From Bradyrhizobium oropedii (GTDB lineage Bacteria > Pseudomonadota > Alphaproteobacteria > Rhizobiales > Xanthobacteraceae), in NCBI RefSeq assembly GCF_020889685.1, contig NZ_JACMYO010000015.1, positions 1 through 64,000 on the forward strand: a stretch of DNA of 64,000 bases, given 5' to 3'. Below the pieces are notes generated by a model. It did not search any database. It was not told the DNA's origin and saw only the letters and a program-made list of their open reading frames with translations. This document shows positions 28,887 to 37,647 of the stretch, in pieces; the stretch's first letter is position 1; every line of letters begins with the position of its first letter. The translations under genes and the position numbers were made by a program.

Positions 28887-29507
28887 TCAGCCTGCCTGCG
28901 CCTGACGCGGCGCAGCCCGTGCAGCCATGCTGATCATCCTGAGCGCGAATACGGCCGCGAGCGGCACGAGGAACAGCGCGTAGGGCGGCATCTCGGGAAT
29001 CCGCTTGCCGAACGAGGCGGTGAACTGCAGCAGCAGATAGTAGCCGCCGATGAGATGCAGTCTGCGCCAGGCGCGCTGGCCCAGCATCGCAGCCGTGCGA
29101 TCGAACGAGGTCGCGGTCAGCGCGATGATCACGAGATAGCCGATGCCGCCGAAGATGTAGGAGACAACCGAAGTTGCGGCTGCGAAGCCCAGCGGATCGA
29201 GCATTGCGAATGCGGTGATTGCGACCGCATGGATGGCGTGCGAGGCCGCGAAGGTGACGCCGAGATAGCGGCGGTTGCGACGCTGCCAGTGCGTCCAGGC
29301 GTTCGGCCAGAGCCGCGCCAGCGCCGCGGCGGAGAAGGCGAGGCAGAAGAACAGCAGCGAGGTCCGTGCCGTGAAGCGGATCACCATCCGCACGCCCTCG
29401 ACCTCGAACTGCCGCATCGCCGCGATCCAGATCGAAAGCCCGATCAGGGTCAATGTGAGCAGGCCGAACAGCCGCCAGCCCTCGAACCAGTTACGACGCG
29501 TCGCCAT
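28887..29507 (-). CDS. Ferric-reductase-like membrane protein (haem b type)
   Basis: 206 residues, six hydrophobic helices. Histidines in the helical pairs ASHAIHAVAITAFAML and WRRLHLIGGYYLLLQF are placed like the haem ligands of ferric-reductase-like/MsrQ-type membrane proteins. It has no FAD or NADPH domain, so it would act as an electron-transfer membrane subunit. It is divergent from a TetR gene with two matching operators in the gap, so it is likely the regulator's target. Confidence 0.78.
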   Translation of the reverse strand: MATRRNWFEGWRLFGLLTLTLIGLSIWIAAMRQFEVEGVRMVIRFTARTSLLFFCLAFSAAALARLWPNAWTHWQRRNRRYLGVTFAASHAIHAVAITAFAMLDPLGFAAATSVVSYIFGGIGYLVIIALTATSFDRTAAMLGQRAWRRLHLIGGYYLLLQFTASFGKRIPEMPPYALFLVPLAAVFALRMISMAARAAPRQAQAG

Positions 29508-29525
29508 GACCTGCCTCCCATTGTT

Positions 29526-29587
29526 GATGTAATCGCCAGTTACATCTTGCGATCGGGTGCGGTCAATTCGTGTAATCGGTGCTTACA
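29526..29587. promoter_or_regulatory. Two TetR-type operators between divergent genes
   Basis: Two palindromes with identical architecture: TGTAATCGCCAGTTACA (29528-29544, extended to GATGTAA...TTACATC at 29526-29546) and TGTAATCGGTGCTTACA (29571-29587). Both have TGTAA and TTACA arms 7 bp apart, and their starts are 43 bp (four helix turns) apart. They sit between the membrane protein gene and the TetR gene, so they are the probable binding sites of that TetR. Confidence 0.85.
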
Positions 29588-29618
29588 TTCACAAGCGAGT
29601 GATGCTAGAGCGTGCGTC

Positions 29619-30332
29619 ATGCGCCGTCCCGCCAAGACATCCGAAAAGAGCCCGCCTGCCGGACGCCGGCCCGCCAAGCCGCGTCCAGCGCGCGCGCCGG
29701 CGGCCAAGCCGTATCACCACGGCGACCTCCGTCGGGTCCTGATCGATGCCGCCATGCAGTTGGTCGGGGAGGGCGGGCCGGACGCGGTCAGCGTGCGCGA
29801 GGCCGCCCGCCGCGCCGGGGTTTCGCCCGGCGCGCCGTTCCGGCATTTCCCGAGCCGGGATGCCCTGATGAATGCGGTGGCTGAGGAGGCGCAGCGCCGC
29901 TTCCGCGCCGAGATCGAGGCGGCGCTGGCCGATGCACCATCAGGCGATCCGCTCGGTCGTTTCCGTTGTCTCGGGATCGCCTATCTGCGCTGGGCCATGA
30001 AGAACCCGACCCATTTCGAGATCATCTCCAGCCGCCGGTTCTTCGACCACGACCGCTCGGCCGGGGTTTCCAGCGACAATGCGGAGTTGATCGGCCTGAC
30101 CGAGCGCACGCTGGCGGAGGCATTTTCGGCCGGTCAGCTGGGGAGGCGCGATCTCAAGCAGGTCCAGATCGCCGGCCGTTCGCTGGTCTACGGATTTGCG
30201 CGGATGCACATCGACGGCCATTTGCCGCGCTGGGGCGTCGCCGCCGCTGAGGCCGAGCGGATGGCCGCCGACATCCTCGACCTCTTCATTGCGGGCATCG
30301 GAGCGGGTGTGGCGCCGGCGGCCAAAGCCTGA
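29619..30332 (+). CDS. TetR-family transcriptional regulator
   Basis: 237 residues. A basic Pro/Ala-rich start is followed by the TetR HTH (LIDAAMQLVGEGGPDAVSVR then EAARRAGVSPGAPFRHFPSR) at residues ~38-80, and a larger ligand domain with a TetR_C-like segment (AYLRWAMKNPTHFEIISSRR). The ATG at 29619 is preferred because longer in-frame sequence would run into the divergent gene. It probably represses itself and the divergent membrane protein through the two operators upstream. Confidence 0.9.
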   Translation: MRRPAKTSEKSPPAGRRPAKPRPARAPAAKPYHHGDLRRVLIDAAMQLVGEGGPDAVSVREAARRAGVSPGAPFRHFPSRDALMNAVAEEAQRRFRAEIEAALADAPSGDPLGRFRCLGIAYLRWAMKNPTHFEIISSRRFFDHDRSAGVSSDNAELIGLTERTLAEAFSAGQLGRRDLKQVQIAGRSLVYGFARMHIDGHLPRWGVAAAEAERMAADILDLFIAGIGAGVAPAAKA

Positions 30333-30501
30333 GGGCGTGCCGTGCCGGCCCGGCGTGCTCCGGGCGGGCAAATTCATTGCGCGTTCATGACGATTCAATT
30401 ACGATTTTGTGACACGGCGCAGACACCGGCTGTGCCGTATGCCTCCTGGCCGTTGCCAGTCAAGGCCGTGGCATTGCGCCGGGTTGTATTGCGTCCCGCC
30501 C

Positions 30502-32214
30502 ATGGCGCCCGCGCCTCAGCAAAACTCCTCGGTTGCCGCGCTGGCCGGCGGTCTCGTCGCGATCGGCATCTGGCGGTTGATGGCGGTCGCCGCGCCGCAT
30601 CTCGGCGCGCTGATCCTGATGCTGCGGACCGAGACCGACTTCGGCTCACGGCTCTGCTTCCTGCTCACCTGGGGAATCCTGAACTTCCTGTTCATCGCGC
30701 TGCTGCGCCGGCCGGCATTGTCGGGCGCGCTGTCGCTGACGCTGGTCGTGGTGCTGGTGCTGCTGTCGCGCTTCAAGCACGACGTGGTGCAGATGACCGC
30801 GAACTTCGTCGACCTGATGGTGATCGATCGCGACACCGCGGCGTTCCTGCTCACGATCTTTCCGAACCTGCGCTGGTCGATCATCGGCGCCGGCCTCGTC
30901 ACGCTGCCCTTGATGTACGCGCTGTGGTGGCTCGATCCGTTCCGGATCCGCCGTCTGCCGGCCGCTGCCGCCTGCCTGGCCTGCGCCGCCGCGCTCTCGG
31001 GCTATGCGTTCGCCTGGCCGGATGAAGCCTGGCGCGGCTATTACGACGACGGCTATCTCTCGAAATTCGCGCGCTCCGGCGTGACCGCGGTATCCGACTT
31101 CGTTGCCTATGGCTTCATGGAGTCGGATCCGAGCGCGAGCGACCAGCTCAAGATCCCCGCGGTCGACGCCTGTCATCCCGCCGGGCGGCGGCCGAACATC
31201 ATCATGATCCATGATGAATCGAGTTTCGACATCCGCGCTGCTTCCGGCGTCAAGGTTCCGCCGGGCTATGGCAGCCAGTTCAAGTCCTACGACGGTGTCG
31301 AACGCAAATTCCTCGCCGAGAGCAATGGCGGGCCGAGCTGGTTCACCGAGTACAACGTGCTTGCGGGTTTGTCGTCGCGCTCGTTCGGCCGGTTCGCCTA
31401 TTTCGTCACCCGGATCGCATCGGGCCGGGTCGCGCGCGGCTTGCCGCTGGCGCTGCGCCGCTGCGGCTACGATACGCTGTCGCTCTATCCGGCGTTCGGT
31501 GCCTTCATGAGCGCGCGCAACTTCCAGACCACGACCGGCATCCAGCAATTCCACGACGCGCATGATTTGCATGCGAAGGACGTCGAGCCCGACAGCTTCT
31601 TCTACGACAAGGCGTTGAAGCTGATGGCCGAACAGAAGGCATCAGGCACGCCGTTGTTCACCTTCGTCTATCTCGCCGCCAATCATTTCCCGTGGGAGAC
31701 GAAGTTCCGTCCCGAGTTGCTGCCGTCGTGGAAGCGGCCGGGCAATACGCCGTCGGTCGACGAATATCTGCGCCGGCAGACCTTGAGCGCCAATGACTAT
31801 GCCGGCTTCGTCGCGGCGCTGAAGAAGAGGTTTCCCGCGCAGCCGTTCCTGATCGTGCGCTACGGCGATCATCAGCCGGAGTTCTCGCCGCAGCTGCTCG
31901 ACCCCGATCTCGACGAGGCCGGCATCGGCAAGAAGCTGATGGACTACGATCAGCGCTATTACGCGACCTACTACGCGATCGATGCGGTCAACTTCGATCC
32001 GGTGAAGAGCCCGACCGTGATGAACACGATCGACGCTGCCTATCTGCCGCTGGTGATTCAGGAGGCCGCCGGTATTCCGCTCGATCCGTCATTCGAGGAG
32101 CAGAAAGCCATCATGCTTCGCTGCAACGGTGCGTTCTATTCCTGCAAGGACGGCGCAGAAGCGCGCCGCTTCAATCGGCTGTTGATCGACGCGGGGATCA
32201 TCAAGGGACTTTGA
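30502..32214 (+). CDS. Membrane-anchored sulfatase/phosphoethanolamine-transferase-like protein
   Basis: 570 residues. Five N-terminal membrane helices (to about residue 175) are followed by a periplasmic alkaline-phosphatase-superfamily domain: GRRPNIIMIHDESSFDI contains the first metal-site strand, NHFPWE and VRYGDHQPEFSPQ the later metal-binding elements. This is the architecture of LTA synthase, EptA and OpgE/OpgB-like enzymes that modify lipid A or glycans. The substrate is unknown. The ATG at 30502 gives the first membrane helix; in-frame sequence further upstream is not protein-like. Confidence 0.82.
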   Translation: MAPAPQQNSSVAALAGGLVAIGIWRLMAVAAPHLGALILMLRTETDFGSRLCFLLTWGILNFLFIALLRRPALSGALSLTLVVVLVLLSRFKHDVVQMTANFVDLMVIDRDTAAFLLTIFPNLRWSIIGAGLVTLPLMYALWWLDPFRIRRLPAAAACLACAAALSGYAFAWPDEAWRGYYDDGYLSKFARSGVTAVSDFVAYGFMESDPSASDQLKIPAVDACHPAGRRPNIIMIHDESSFDIRAASGVKVPPGYGSQFKSYDGVERKFLAESNGGPSWFTEYNVLAGLSSRSFGRFAYFVTRIASGRVARGLPLALRRCGYDTLSLYPAFGAFMSARNFQTTTGIQQFHDAHDLHAKDVEPDSFFYDKALKLMAEQKASGTPLFTFVYLAANHFPWETKFRPELLPSWKRPGNTPSVDEYLRRQTLSANDYAGFVAALKKRFPAQPFLIVRYGDHQPEFSPQLLDPDLDEAGIGKKLMDYDQRYYATYYAIDAVNFDPVKSPTVMNTIDAAYLPLVIQEAAGIPLDPSFEEQKAIMLRCNGAFYSCKDGAEARRFNRLLIDAGIIKGL

Positions 32215-32219
32215 GGCGC

Positions 32220-32305
32220 CGTCATTGCGAGGAGCGCAGCGACGAAGCAATCCATCTCTCCTCGTATGCAAAGAGGTGGATTGCTGCGCTTCGCTCGCAA
32301 TGACG
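32220..32305. repeat. Dispersed inverted repeat (CGTCATTGCGAG type)
   Basis: CGTCATTGCGAG (32220-32231) and its exact complement CTCGCAATGACG (32294-32305) enclose a second inverted pair, AGCAATCCA (32246-32254) / TGGATTGCT (32277-32285). It lies between the sulfatase stop and the convergent ABC gene and could act as a terminator. Copies of this type are common in Bradyrhizobium. Confidence 0.85.
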
Positions 32306-32313
32306 GTGAGAGA

Positions 32314-33873
32314 TTATCTGATCCCGATCTTCTCCCACAGCCAGCGCGCGACGGCATCGGGCGACGATGATGCATCGTTGCCCGATGCGCGCAGGTTCGC
32401 CTCGCGCATCTCGGCGATGTCGATCCTGCCGAGCAGCGGCCGCAGCGCCGCCTCGAAGGCCTCGTCGTCGCGCCGCTTCGGCGACAGCAGCACGATCGCG
32501 TCATAGGGCGGGATCGCGTGCCTGTCGTCCGCGAGCGCAACCAGGTCGTATTTCGCGATCAGCCCGTCGCTGGTGTAGCCGGCGATGACATCGACCTCGC
32601 CGGAGGCGACCGCGGCATACATGAAGTCCGGCTGCATCTGGCGCTGGGCGCGGAATGTCAGCCCATAGGCCTTCTGGATACCGGCCCATTCCGGACGCGA
32701 GAAGAATTCATAATCGCCTGCGATCGACATGGTCGCGGCGTGCGATGCGAGGTCGGCGACGGAATGGATGCCGAGCTCATCGGCGCGCTTCCTCGGTATC
32801 ACCAGCGCATAGGCATTCTCGAAGCCGAGCTCGCCGAACAGCGTGATGTTCTGCTTCGCCAGCGTCGTCTTCAGCTCGCTCAGCAGCTCGGCGCGGGGCC
32901 TGATGTCGGTGTGGTGGAACTGGTTGGCCCACAGCGTGCCGGAATAGTCGACATAGACGTCGATATCGCCCGATGCGAGTGCGTCGAAGATCACGTTGGA
33001 GCCGAGGCCTGCGCGGATCGTGGCCGACAGTTCGGCCGCTTGCAGCCGCTGCGCGATCAATGCCGACAGCACATATTGCTCGGTGAACGTCTTGGCGCCG
33101 ACCACATAGCGCGCGTGCGGCCGCGCGATCGCGGGCACCAGCGTCGCCGCAATCAGGGCGGCAATGCCGAGCCCACCGAGTGCGGTCCGAATGCTGCTGC
33201 GATTGCGCAGGCCATTCTCGATCAGCGCCAGCAACTGGTCGACGACGAGCGCGAGCACCGCGGCGGCGAAGCAGCCGAACAGCACGAACACCCAGTTCTG
33301 GGTCTGCAATCCTGCGAAGATATAGTTGCCGAGGCTGGTCTGGCCGATCGGCGTCGACAGCGTCGCGGTGCCGATCACCCAGACCGCGGCGGTGCGGATC
33401 CCTGCCATCATCACCGGCAGCGCCAGCGGCAACTCGACCATGGTCAGCGATTGCTGCGGCGTCATGCCGACGCCCTGGGCGGCCTCCAGCACCGCGGGAT
33501 CGACGCCCGACAGCCCGGTGATGGTGTTGCGCAACACCGGCAGCATCGAATAGAGCGCGAGCGCCAGCACCGCGGGCAGGAATCCGAATGCGGAGAAGCT
33601 GAAGCCGAGCCACGCCGCGGTCACGGCCGCGAGCGCCAGCAACAATGGATAGAACAGCGCAAGCAATGCGAGACCGGGCACCGTCTGCACGATGCTGGCA
33701 AGCCCGAGCAGCGCTGTGCGCAGCACCGGCCGGTTGCGGGCGACGATCGCGAGCGGCAGGCTGATCAGGAGTCCGAGCGCCAGCGCTGACACGCTGACCC
33801 GCACATGACTGCCGAGATAATCCGGCAGATGTGAAAACGCCTCGCTCCAGCGTGGATCGGCTGACGGGCTCAT
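32314..33873 (-). CDS. ABC permease fused to OpuAC-type binding protein
   Basis: 519 residues. The first ~210 are a permease domain (SVSALALGLLISLPLAIVAR, then EAAQGVGMTPQQSLTMVELP, the EAA loop). From ~235 on, an OpuAC substrate-binding domain (VVGAKTFTEQYVLSALIAQR, DVYVDYSGTLW, DVIAGYTSDGLIAKYDLVAL). This is the arrangement of quaternary-ammonium/osmoprotectant importers such as OpuC-like and EgtU-like systems. The ATPase gene overlaps its start by 4 nt. Confidence 0.9.
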   Translation of the reverse strand: MSPSADPRWSEAFSHLPDYLGSHVRVSVSALALGLLISLPLAIVARNRPVLRTALLGLASIVQTVPGLALLALFYPLLLALAAVTAAWLGFSFSAFGFLPAVLALALYSMLPVLRNTITGLSGVDPAVLEAAQGVGMTPQQSLTMVELPLALPVMMAGIRTAAVWVIGTATLSTPIGQTSLGNYIFAGLQTQNWVFVLFGCFAAAVLALVVDQLLALIENGLRNRSSIRTALGGLGIAALIAATLVPAIARPHARYVVGAKTFTEQYVLSALIAQRLQAAELSATIRAGLGSNVIFDALASGDIDVYVDYSGTLWANQFHHTDIRPRAELLSELKTTLAKQNITLFGELGFENAYALVIPRKRADELGIHSVADLASHAATMSIAGDYEFFSRPEWAGIQKAYGLTFRAQRQMQPDFMYAAVASGEVDVIAGYTSDGLIAKYDLVALADDRHAIPPYDAIVLLSPKRRDDEAFEAALRPLLGRIDIAEMREANLRASGNDASSSPDAVARWLWEKIGIR

Positions 33874-34658
33874 GCCGCGCCGTCCCGCGGCAGCAATGCG
33901 CCGAGGCGTTCCGCCTGTCGCCGCGGCGTGCGCAGGAGTTCGCCGACATAGGCATCGGTGCTGGCCGAGAGGTCCGCCGGCGTGCCCTGCGCCAGCAACC
34001 TGCCGCCGTGCATGACAGCGACACGATCGGCCAGCAGCAACGCCTCGGTCATGTCGTGGGTGATCATGACCGTGGTCAGGCCGAGCTCGCGGTGCAGCGT
34101 GCGATAATCGTCGCCGAGCGCGTCACGGGTGAGCGGATCGAGCGCACCGAACGGCTCGTCCATCAGCACGATGCGCGGCTTCGCAGCCAGCGCACGCGCG
34201 ACGCCGACGCGTTGGCGCTGACCGCCGGAGAGCTCGTGCGGCAGACGGTCGCGATATTGTGAGCGGTCGAGCCGCACGAGGTCGAGCAATTCGTCGACCC
34301 GCGCCGAGATCTCCGCCGGTGGCCAGCCCAGCAGCTTTGGCGTGATGCCGATATTGCCGGCGACGGTGAGATGCGGAAACAGCCCGCCACTCTGGAAGAC
34401 ATAGCCGATGCGGCGGCGCAGCAGGATCGGGTCGATCCGGCTGACATCTTCGCCCTCGACGGCGATCCGGCCCCGGTCGGCCTCGATCAGGCGGTTGGCG
34501 AGCCTGAGCAGCGTCGTCTTGCCCGAGCCCGAGCCACCGACAACAGCCAGGAATTCGCCTTCGGCCACGTCGAGCGAGACGTCGTCGACCGCCACCACGC
34601 GACCATCGTCAAAACTCTTGCCGACATGCGCGTAGGCAATCAGCGGCGTTGCAGGCAT
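33870..34658 (-). CDS. ABC ATPase of an osmoprotectant-type importer
   Basis: 262 residues. Walker A VVGGSGSGKTTLLRLANRLI, signature LSGGQRQRVGVARALAAKPR, Walker B IVLMDEPFGALDPLTRDALG and the H-loop in MITHDMTEALLLA are all intact. There is no C-terminal CBS pair, unlike OpuAA/ProV. The ATG at 34658 (MPATPLIAYAHVGKSF) is chosen over one nine codons upstream. It drives the downstream permease/binding-protein fusion. The ligand is probably a quaternary amine, but the sequence does not specify it. Confidence 0.92.
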   Translation of the reverse strand: MPATPLIAYAHVGKSFDDGRVVAVDDVSLDVAEGEFLAVVGGSGSGKTTLLRLANRLIEADRGRIAVEGEDVSRIDPILLRRRIGYVFQSGGLFPHLTVAGNIGITPKLLGWPPAEISARVDELLDLVRLDRSQYRDRLPHELSGGQRQRVGVARALAAKPRIVLMDEPFGALDPLTRDALGDDYRTLHRELGLTTVMITHDMTEALLLADRVAVMHGGRLLAQGTPADLSASTDAYVGELLRTPRRQAERLGALLPRDGAA

Positions 34659-34825
34659 TCTTGAGCCATTCCTGGGCGACCTCACGTCTCACCATCATGA
34701 GCCACAGTGATAGCCCATAAAATGGACTTTGACTCGAGGTGCACGCGCCTGCATCACGCGTTTCGCAGGCTGTTCCAGTTGGGCACGCGAAGCGCGTCAG
34801 CCCCTTCCGGGGCTGTGAGCACACA

Positions 34826-35041
34826 TCACACTTCGTTCTTGGGTACGTATTTGCCCATGATGCACTTGTAGCTCTGCAAGTGCCAGTCGTGATACGGGCC
34901 CTTGGAGAGCCAATCGGCGATGCCGATCTGGGCACTCACAGCGCAGGCGCCCATGGTGATGCCGGATTGGTCGCTGTTGGTGACGACCTTTTCCATGCAG
35001 AGCTGAGCATTGCAAAGGATGGCGACGAGCGTAACGAGCAT
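34826..35041 (-). CDS. Small exported cysteine-containing protein
   Basis: 71 residues from the ATG at 35041. A hydrophobic N-terminus (MLVTLVAILCNAQLC) could be a signal peptide, and the rest (ITMGACAVSAQIGIADWLSK, HDWHLQSYKCIMGKY) has cysteines that may form a disulfide. A start 16 codons upstream is also possible. I recognise no family. It is a lone gene between the ABC ATPase and the divergent HD gene. The Shine-Dalgarno is weak, so confidence is moderate. Confidence 0.5.
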   Translation of the reverse strand: MLVTLVAILCNAQLCMEKVVTNSDQSGITMGACAVSAQIGIADWLSKGPYHDWHLQSYKCIMGKYVPKNEV

Positions 35042-35269
35042 GATGGTCTTTGTCCGTAGGATTGACCCGGTCTGAACCGAATCATGCACGGTTCATGCCA
35101 TTATCAGCGGCTTTGGTGTCGCAACCGGCAAGACCGGGAAAGTACGGCTGAACGAATCACACGCTTGTCAGCGCGTAGCCGCACGCCCGCAGATACGCTA
35201 TAGTTGCCGCCCAACTACGACGTGAGATCGGGGCGAGCGAGGAACGTTGCGCGGTCGGGGGCTGCATCG

Positions 35270-36106
35270 ATGATGACGTTACCTGAGTTGGCGGCAGGCG
35301 CTTTGGAGAAGTTTCTCGCCACCCATGTCAGCCGCACCTTCGGAGCTTCGCAGGCGCGCTTTGGCGAGCTCTTGCCGGCTGCCGCGCGCATCGCGCTGGA
35401 ATGCATCGGCAACAGCGATGCGCTCTACCACAATGTCGAGCATACGATGCTGGTCACGCTCGCGGGGCATGACATCATCCGCGGCCGCGCGCTGCACACC
35501 CACGTCACCGCGGAGGATTACACCCATACGATCATCGCCTGCCTGACGCATGACATCGGCTATGTGCGGGGTCTGCTGAAGGGCGATGGGCCGGATGGTT
35601 ACATCATCGATGCCTCCGGTAACAAGGTGGTGCTGCCGCGCGGCTCGTCGGATGCCGGCTTGATGCCGTATCATGTCGACCGCTCGAAGCTGTATGTGCT
35701 CGACAGGCTCGAGGCCGTGCTTCCGCTCGATCGCGAGCGCGTCGCGCGCAACATCGAGGGCACGCGGTTTCCGGCGCCCGAAGGCCAGCAATATGACGAT
35801 GAGGCGGCGATCGTCCGTGCGGCCGATTTCATCGGGCAACTCGGCGATCCCAACTACATCAGGAAAGCCAACGCGCTCTATCACGAGTTTGAGGAAGTCG
35901 GCATCAACCGCCAGCTCGGTTATGAATCGCCGGCCGACATCGTCGATCGCTATCCGCAGTTCTACTGGAATATGGTCGCGCCGCACATCCAGGGCGCCAT
36001 CAATTGCCTGAACATGACGGCGAGCGGTCGTCAGTGGATCGCGAATCTCTACAGCAACGTCTTCCGCGCCGAGCGCGAGGTGACCTTGTCCGGCCCGCAA
36101 ATCTGA
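35270..36106 (+). CDS. HD-domain protein
   Basis: 278 residues. YHNVEHTMLVTLAGHDIIRG and IIACLTHDIGYVRGLLKGDG hold the H...HD motifs of a metal-dependent phosphohydrolase; later EAAIVRAADFIGQL carries the fourth metal-site Asp. The substrate is unknown (nucleotide or cyclic nucleotide phosphohydrolases are typical). Two adjacent ATGs begin it; open sequence upstream does not resemble the protein. Confidence 0.82.
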   Translation: MMTLPELAAGALEKFLATHVSRTFGASQARFGELLPAAARIALECIGNSDALYHNVEHTMLVTLAGHDIIRGRALHTHVTAEDYTHTIIACLTHDIGYVRGLLKGDGPDGYIIDASGNKVVLPRGSSDAGLMPYHVDRSKLYVLDRLEAVLPLDRERVARNIEGTRFPAPEGQQYDDEAAIVRAADFIGQLGDPNYIRKANALYHEFEEVGINRQLGYESPADIVDRYPQFYWNMVAPHIQGAINCLNMTASGRQWIANLYSNVFRAEREVTLSGPQI

Positions 36107-36269
36107 CGCAAGACGTCAGCCCGCGGCCTTTCAGCACGGACTGTGGTGCGTTCCCCGCTCGTTTGCGGGGCCTCCACATTTCGGCCTGCTTCATCGTTGC
36201 ACAGTCCGTGGAAATCAGCGACGTTGCGCCATGGACCTCCCGATTGACCGTGTTTTCGGCCGTTTCAGC

Positions 36270-36941
36270 ATGATCTCCCGTTTCGCTCAATTGATTGCGG
36301 CTGCCATCGTCTGCTGGCCTGCGTTCGCAAGTGCCGCCGGTCCGGTCTATGACGTCGATCTGTACGCGTTGATGTCGGGTACCTGCCGCAACGTCACCGT
36401 CGCCGGCCGCAGCTATACGTGCAAGGCGGTGGCCTACTTCCACACCCTGCGCGGCCGATCGGAGTTCACCGTGGTGCTCGACGATCCCGCCGACAAGAGC
36501 CACATCGTCTCGTTCTCCGGCGAGAGCACCGAGCGCACCCAGGACAACCTGTTCGAGCTCGCGGTCGACCGCATGTTGTTGAAGTCCAGCGACCGCCCGC
36601 GCGTCGACGGCCTGCCGGTGCCGCTGGTCGAGATGTCGACAGGCTCGTGCCGTCAGGTCGGCAGTTTCATCACGCGGCAGGTGTCCAGCATCACCTGCGC
36701 CGCCACCGACCAAAGCGGCAAGAAGTACGAGCTGAGCTTCGAGTCGGACGGCTCGCCGATGACGCTGCGCCGGTTGCGCCAATCGACGCTGCCGTCGGAA
36801 CGGCAGCGGGCGCGCCAGATCGCGCAGCTCGAATGCCGTCTCAAGGCGCGCGCCGCGCAGGTCCTGCCGCGGGACACGACGGCCTTCATGATCCGTTGTC
36901 TCGGAGAGGGCGACGGCAAGCCGGCCGACGAGCAGCGATAA
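36270..36941 (+). CDS. Exported hypothetical protein
   Basis: 223 residues. A signal peptide (FAQLIAAAIVCWPAFASAAG) is followed by a beta-rich mature part with cysteines in MSGTCRNVTVAGRSYTCKAV and SSITCAATDQSGKKYELSFE. I do not recognise the family. The ATG at 36270 places the signal peptide properly. It is followed after 42 bp by two DUF3551 genes, all apparently exported, suggesting a small operon of envelope proteins. Confidence 0.7.
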   Translation: MISRFAQLIAAAIVCWPAFASAAGPVYDVDLYALMSGTCRNVTVAGRSYTCKAVAYFHTLRGRSEFTVVLDDPADKSHIVSFSGESTERTQDNLFELAVDRMLLKSSDRPRVDGLPVPLVEMSTGSCRQVGSFITRQVSSITCAATDQSGKKYELSFESDGSPMTLRRLRQSTLPSERQRARQIAQLECRLKARAAQVLPRDTTAFMIRCLGEGDGKPADEQR

Positions 36942-36983
36942 CCGCGCGCGGGGGCGTCTCGGATCAAGCTTGAGGAGAACGCG

Positions 36984-37256
36984 ATGCGCTTGAAATTCGT
37001 GTTGGTCGCCGCCGTCGGCGGTTGTCTCGCCGGGCCCGCCGCCGCGCAAATGTACGATCCGAATTATCCGGTGTGCCTGGAAGTCTATGGCGGCAGGCTG
37101 ACGCCGGAATACATCGATTGCAGCTACACGTCGCTTCCGCAGTGCCAGGCGACGGCCTCGGGTCGCTCGGCGACATGCTCGGTCAATCCGTTCTACAAAG
37201 GTCCGAAAAAGCCGCCAAAGCAACGGGGGCAGCGACAACGCCAGTCCGCCAACTAG
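36984..37256 (+). CDS. DUF3551 family exported protein, copy 1
   Basis: 90 residues. A signal peptide ends at AAAQM, then YDPNYPVCLEVYGGRLTPEY, IDCSYTSLPQCQATASGRSA and a third Cys segment (CSVNPFY) are the DUF3551 pattern with four conserved cysteines. The C-terminus is basic. The gene following it is a clear paralogue. DUF3551 genes are abundant in Bradyrhizobium; the function is unknown. Confidence 0.88.
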   Translation: MRLKFVLVAAVGGCLAGPAAAQMYDPNYPVCLEVYGGRLTPEYIDCSYTSLPQCQATASGRSATCSVNPFYKGPKKPPKQRGQRQRQSAN

Positions 37257-37350
37257 CGCGCTCAGGCTTGCGTGTGGTCGTCGTGTCGCCAGTGCGGTTG
37301 ACTAACTCCGGCAGTTGTGAGGAAAGGGTCCGAGCAATAAGGAGAATCCG

Positions 37351-37623
37351 ATGCGCCTGAAACTTTTCGCGATCGCTGCGTTCGCGGTCGCGCTGGCCCG
37401 ACCTGCCGCCGGACAGGCCTATGATCCGAACTATCCGGTCTGTTTGCATCTCTATAACGGGCCGATGGCAGGAGACCACATCGATTGCAGCTACACCTCG
37501 ATCCCGCAGTGTCAGGCGACCGCATCGGGTCTCTCGGCGATGTGCATCGTCAACCCCTTCTTCGCTCCTCCGCCTCCACCCCCGGAACGTCCGGTGCGCC
37601 GTGGACGCCATCCCGTTCAGTGA
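37351..37623 (+). CDS. DUF3551 family exported protein, copy 2
   Basis: 90 residues, same length and layout as copy 1: signal peptide, then YDPNYPVCLHLYNGPMAGDH, IDCSYTSIPQCQATASGLSA, and a Pro-rich tail (FFAPPPPPPERPVRRGR). The core is highly similar to copy 1, while the tail and the loop after the first cysteine differ, so this is a tandem duplication that has diverged at its ends. It has its own AAGGAG upstream of the ATG. Confidence 0.88.
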   Translation: MRLKLFAIAAFAVALARPAAGQAYDPNYPVCLHLYNGPMAGDHIDCSYTSIPQCQATASGLSAMCIVNPFFAPPPPPPERPVRRGRHPVQ

Positions 37624-37647
37624 GGCTGGCCTGCGAAGCTCGTCCCG

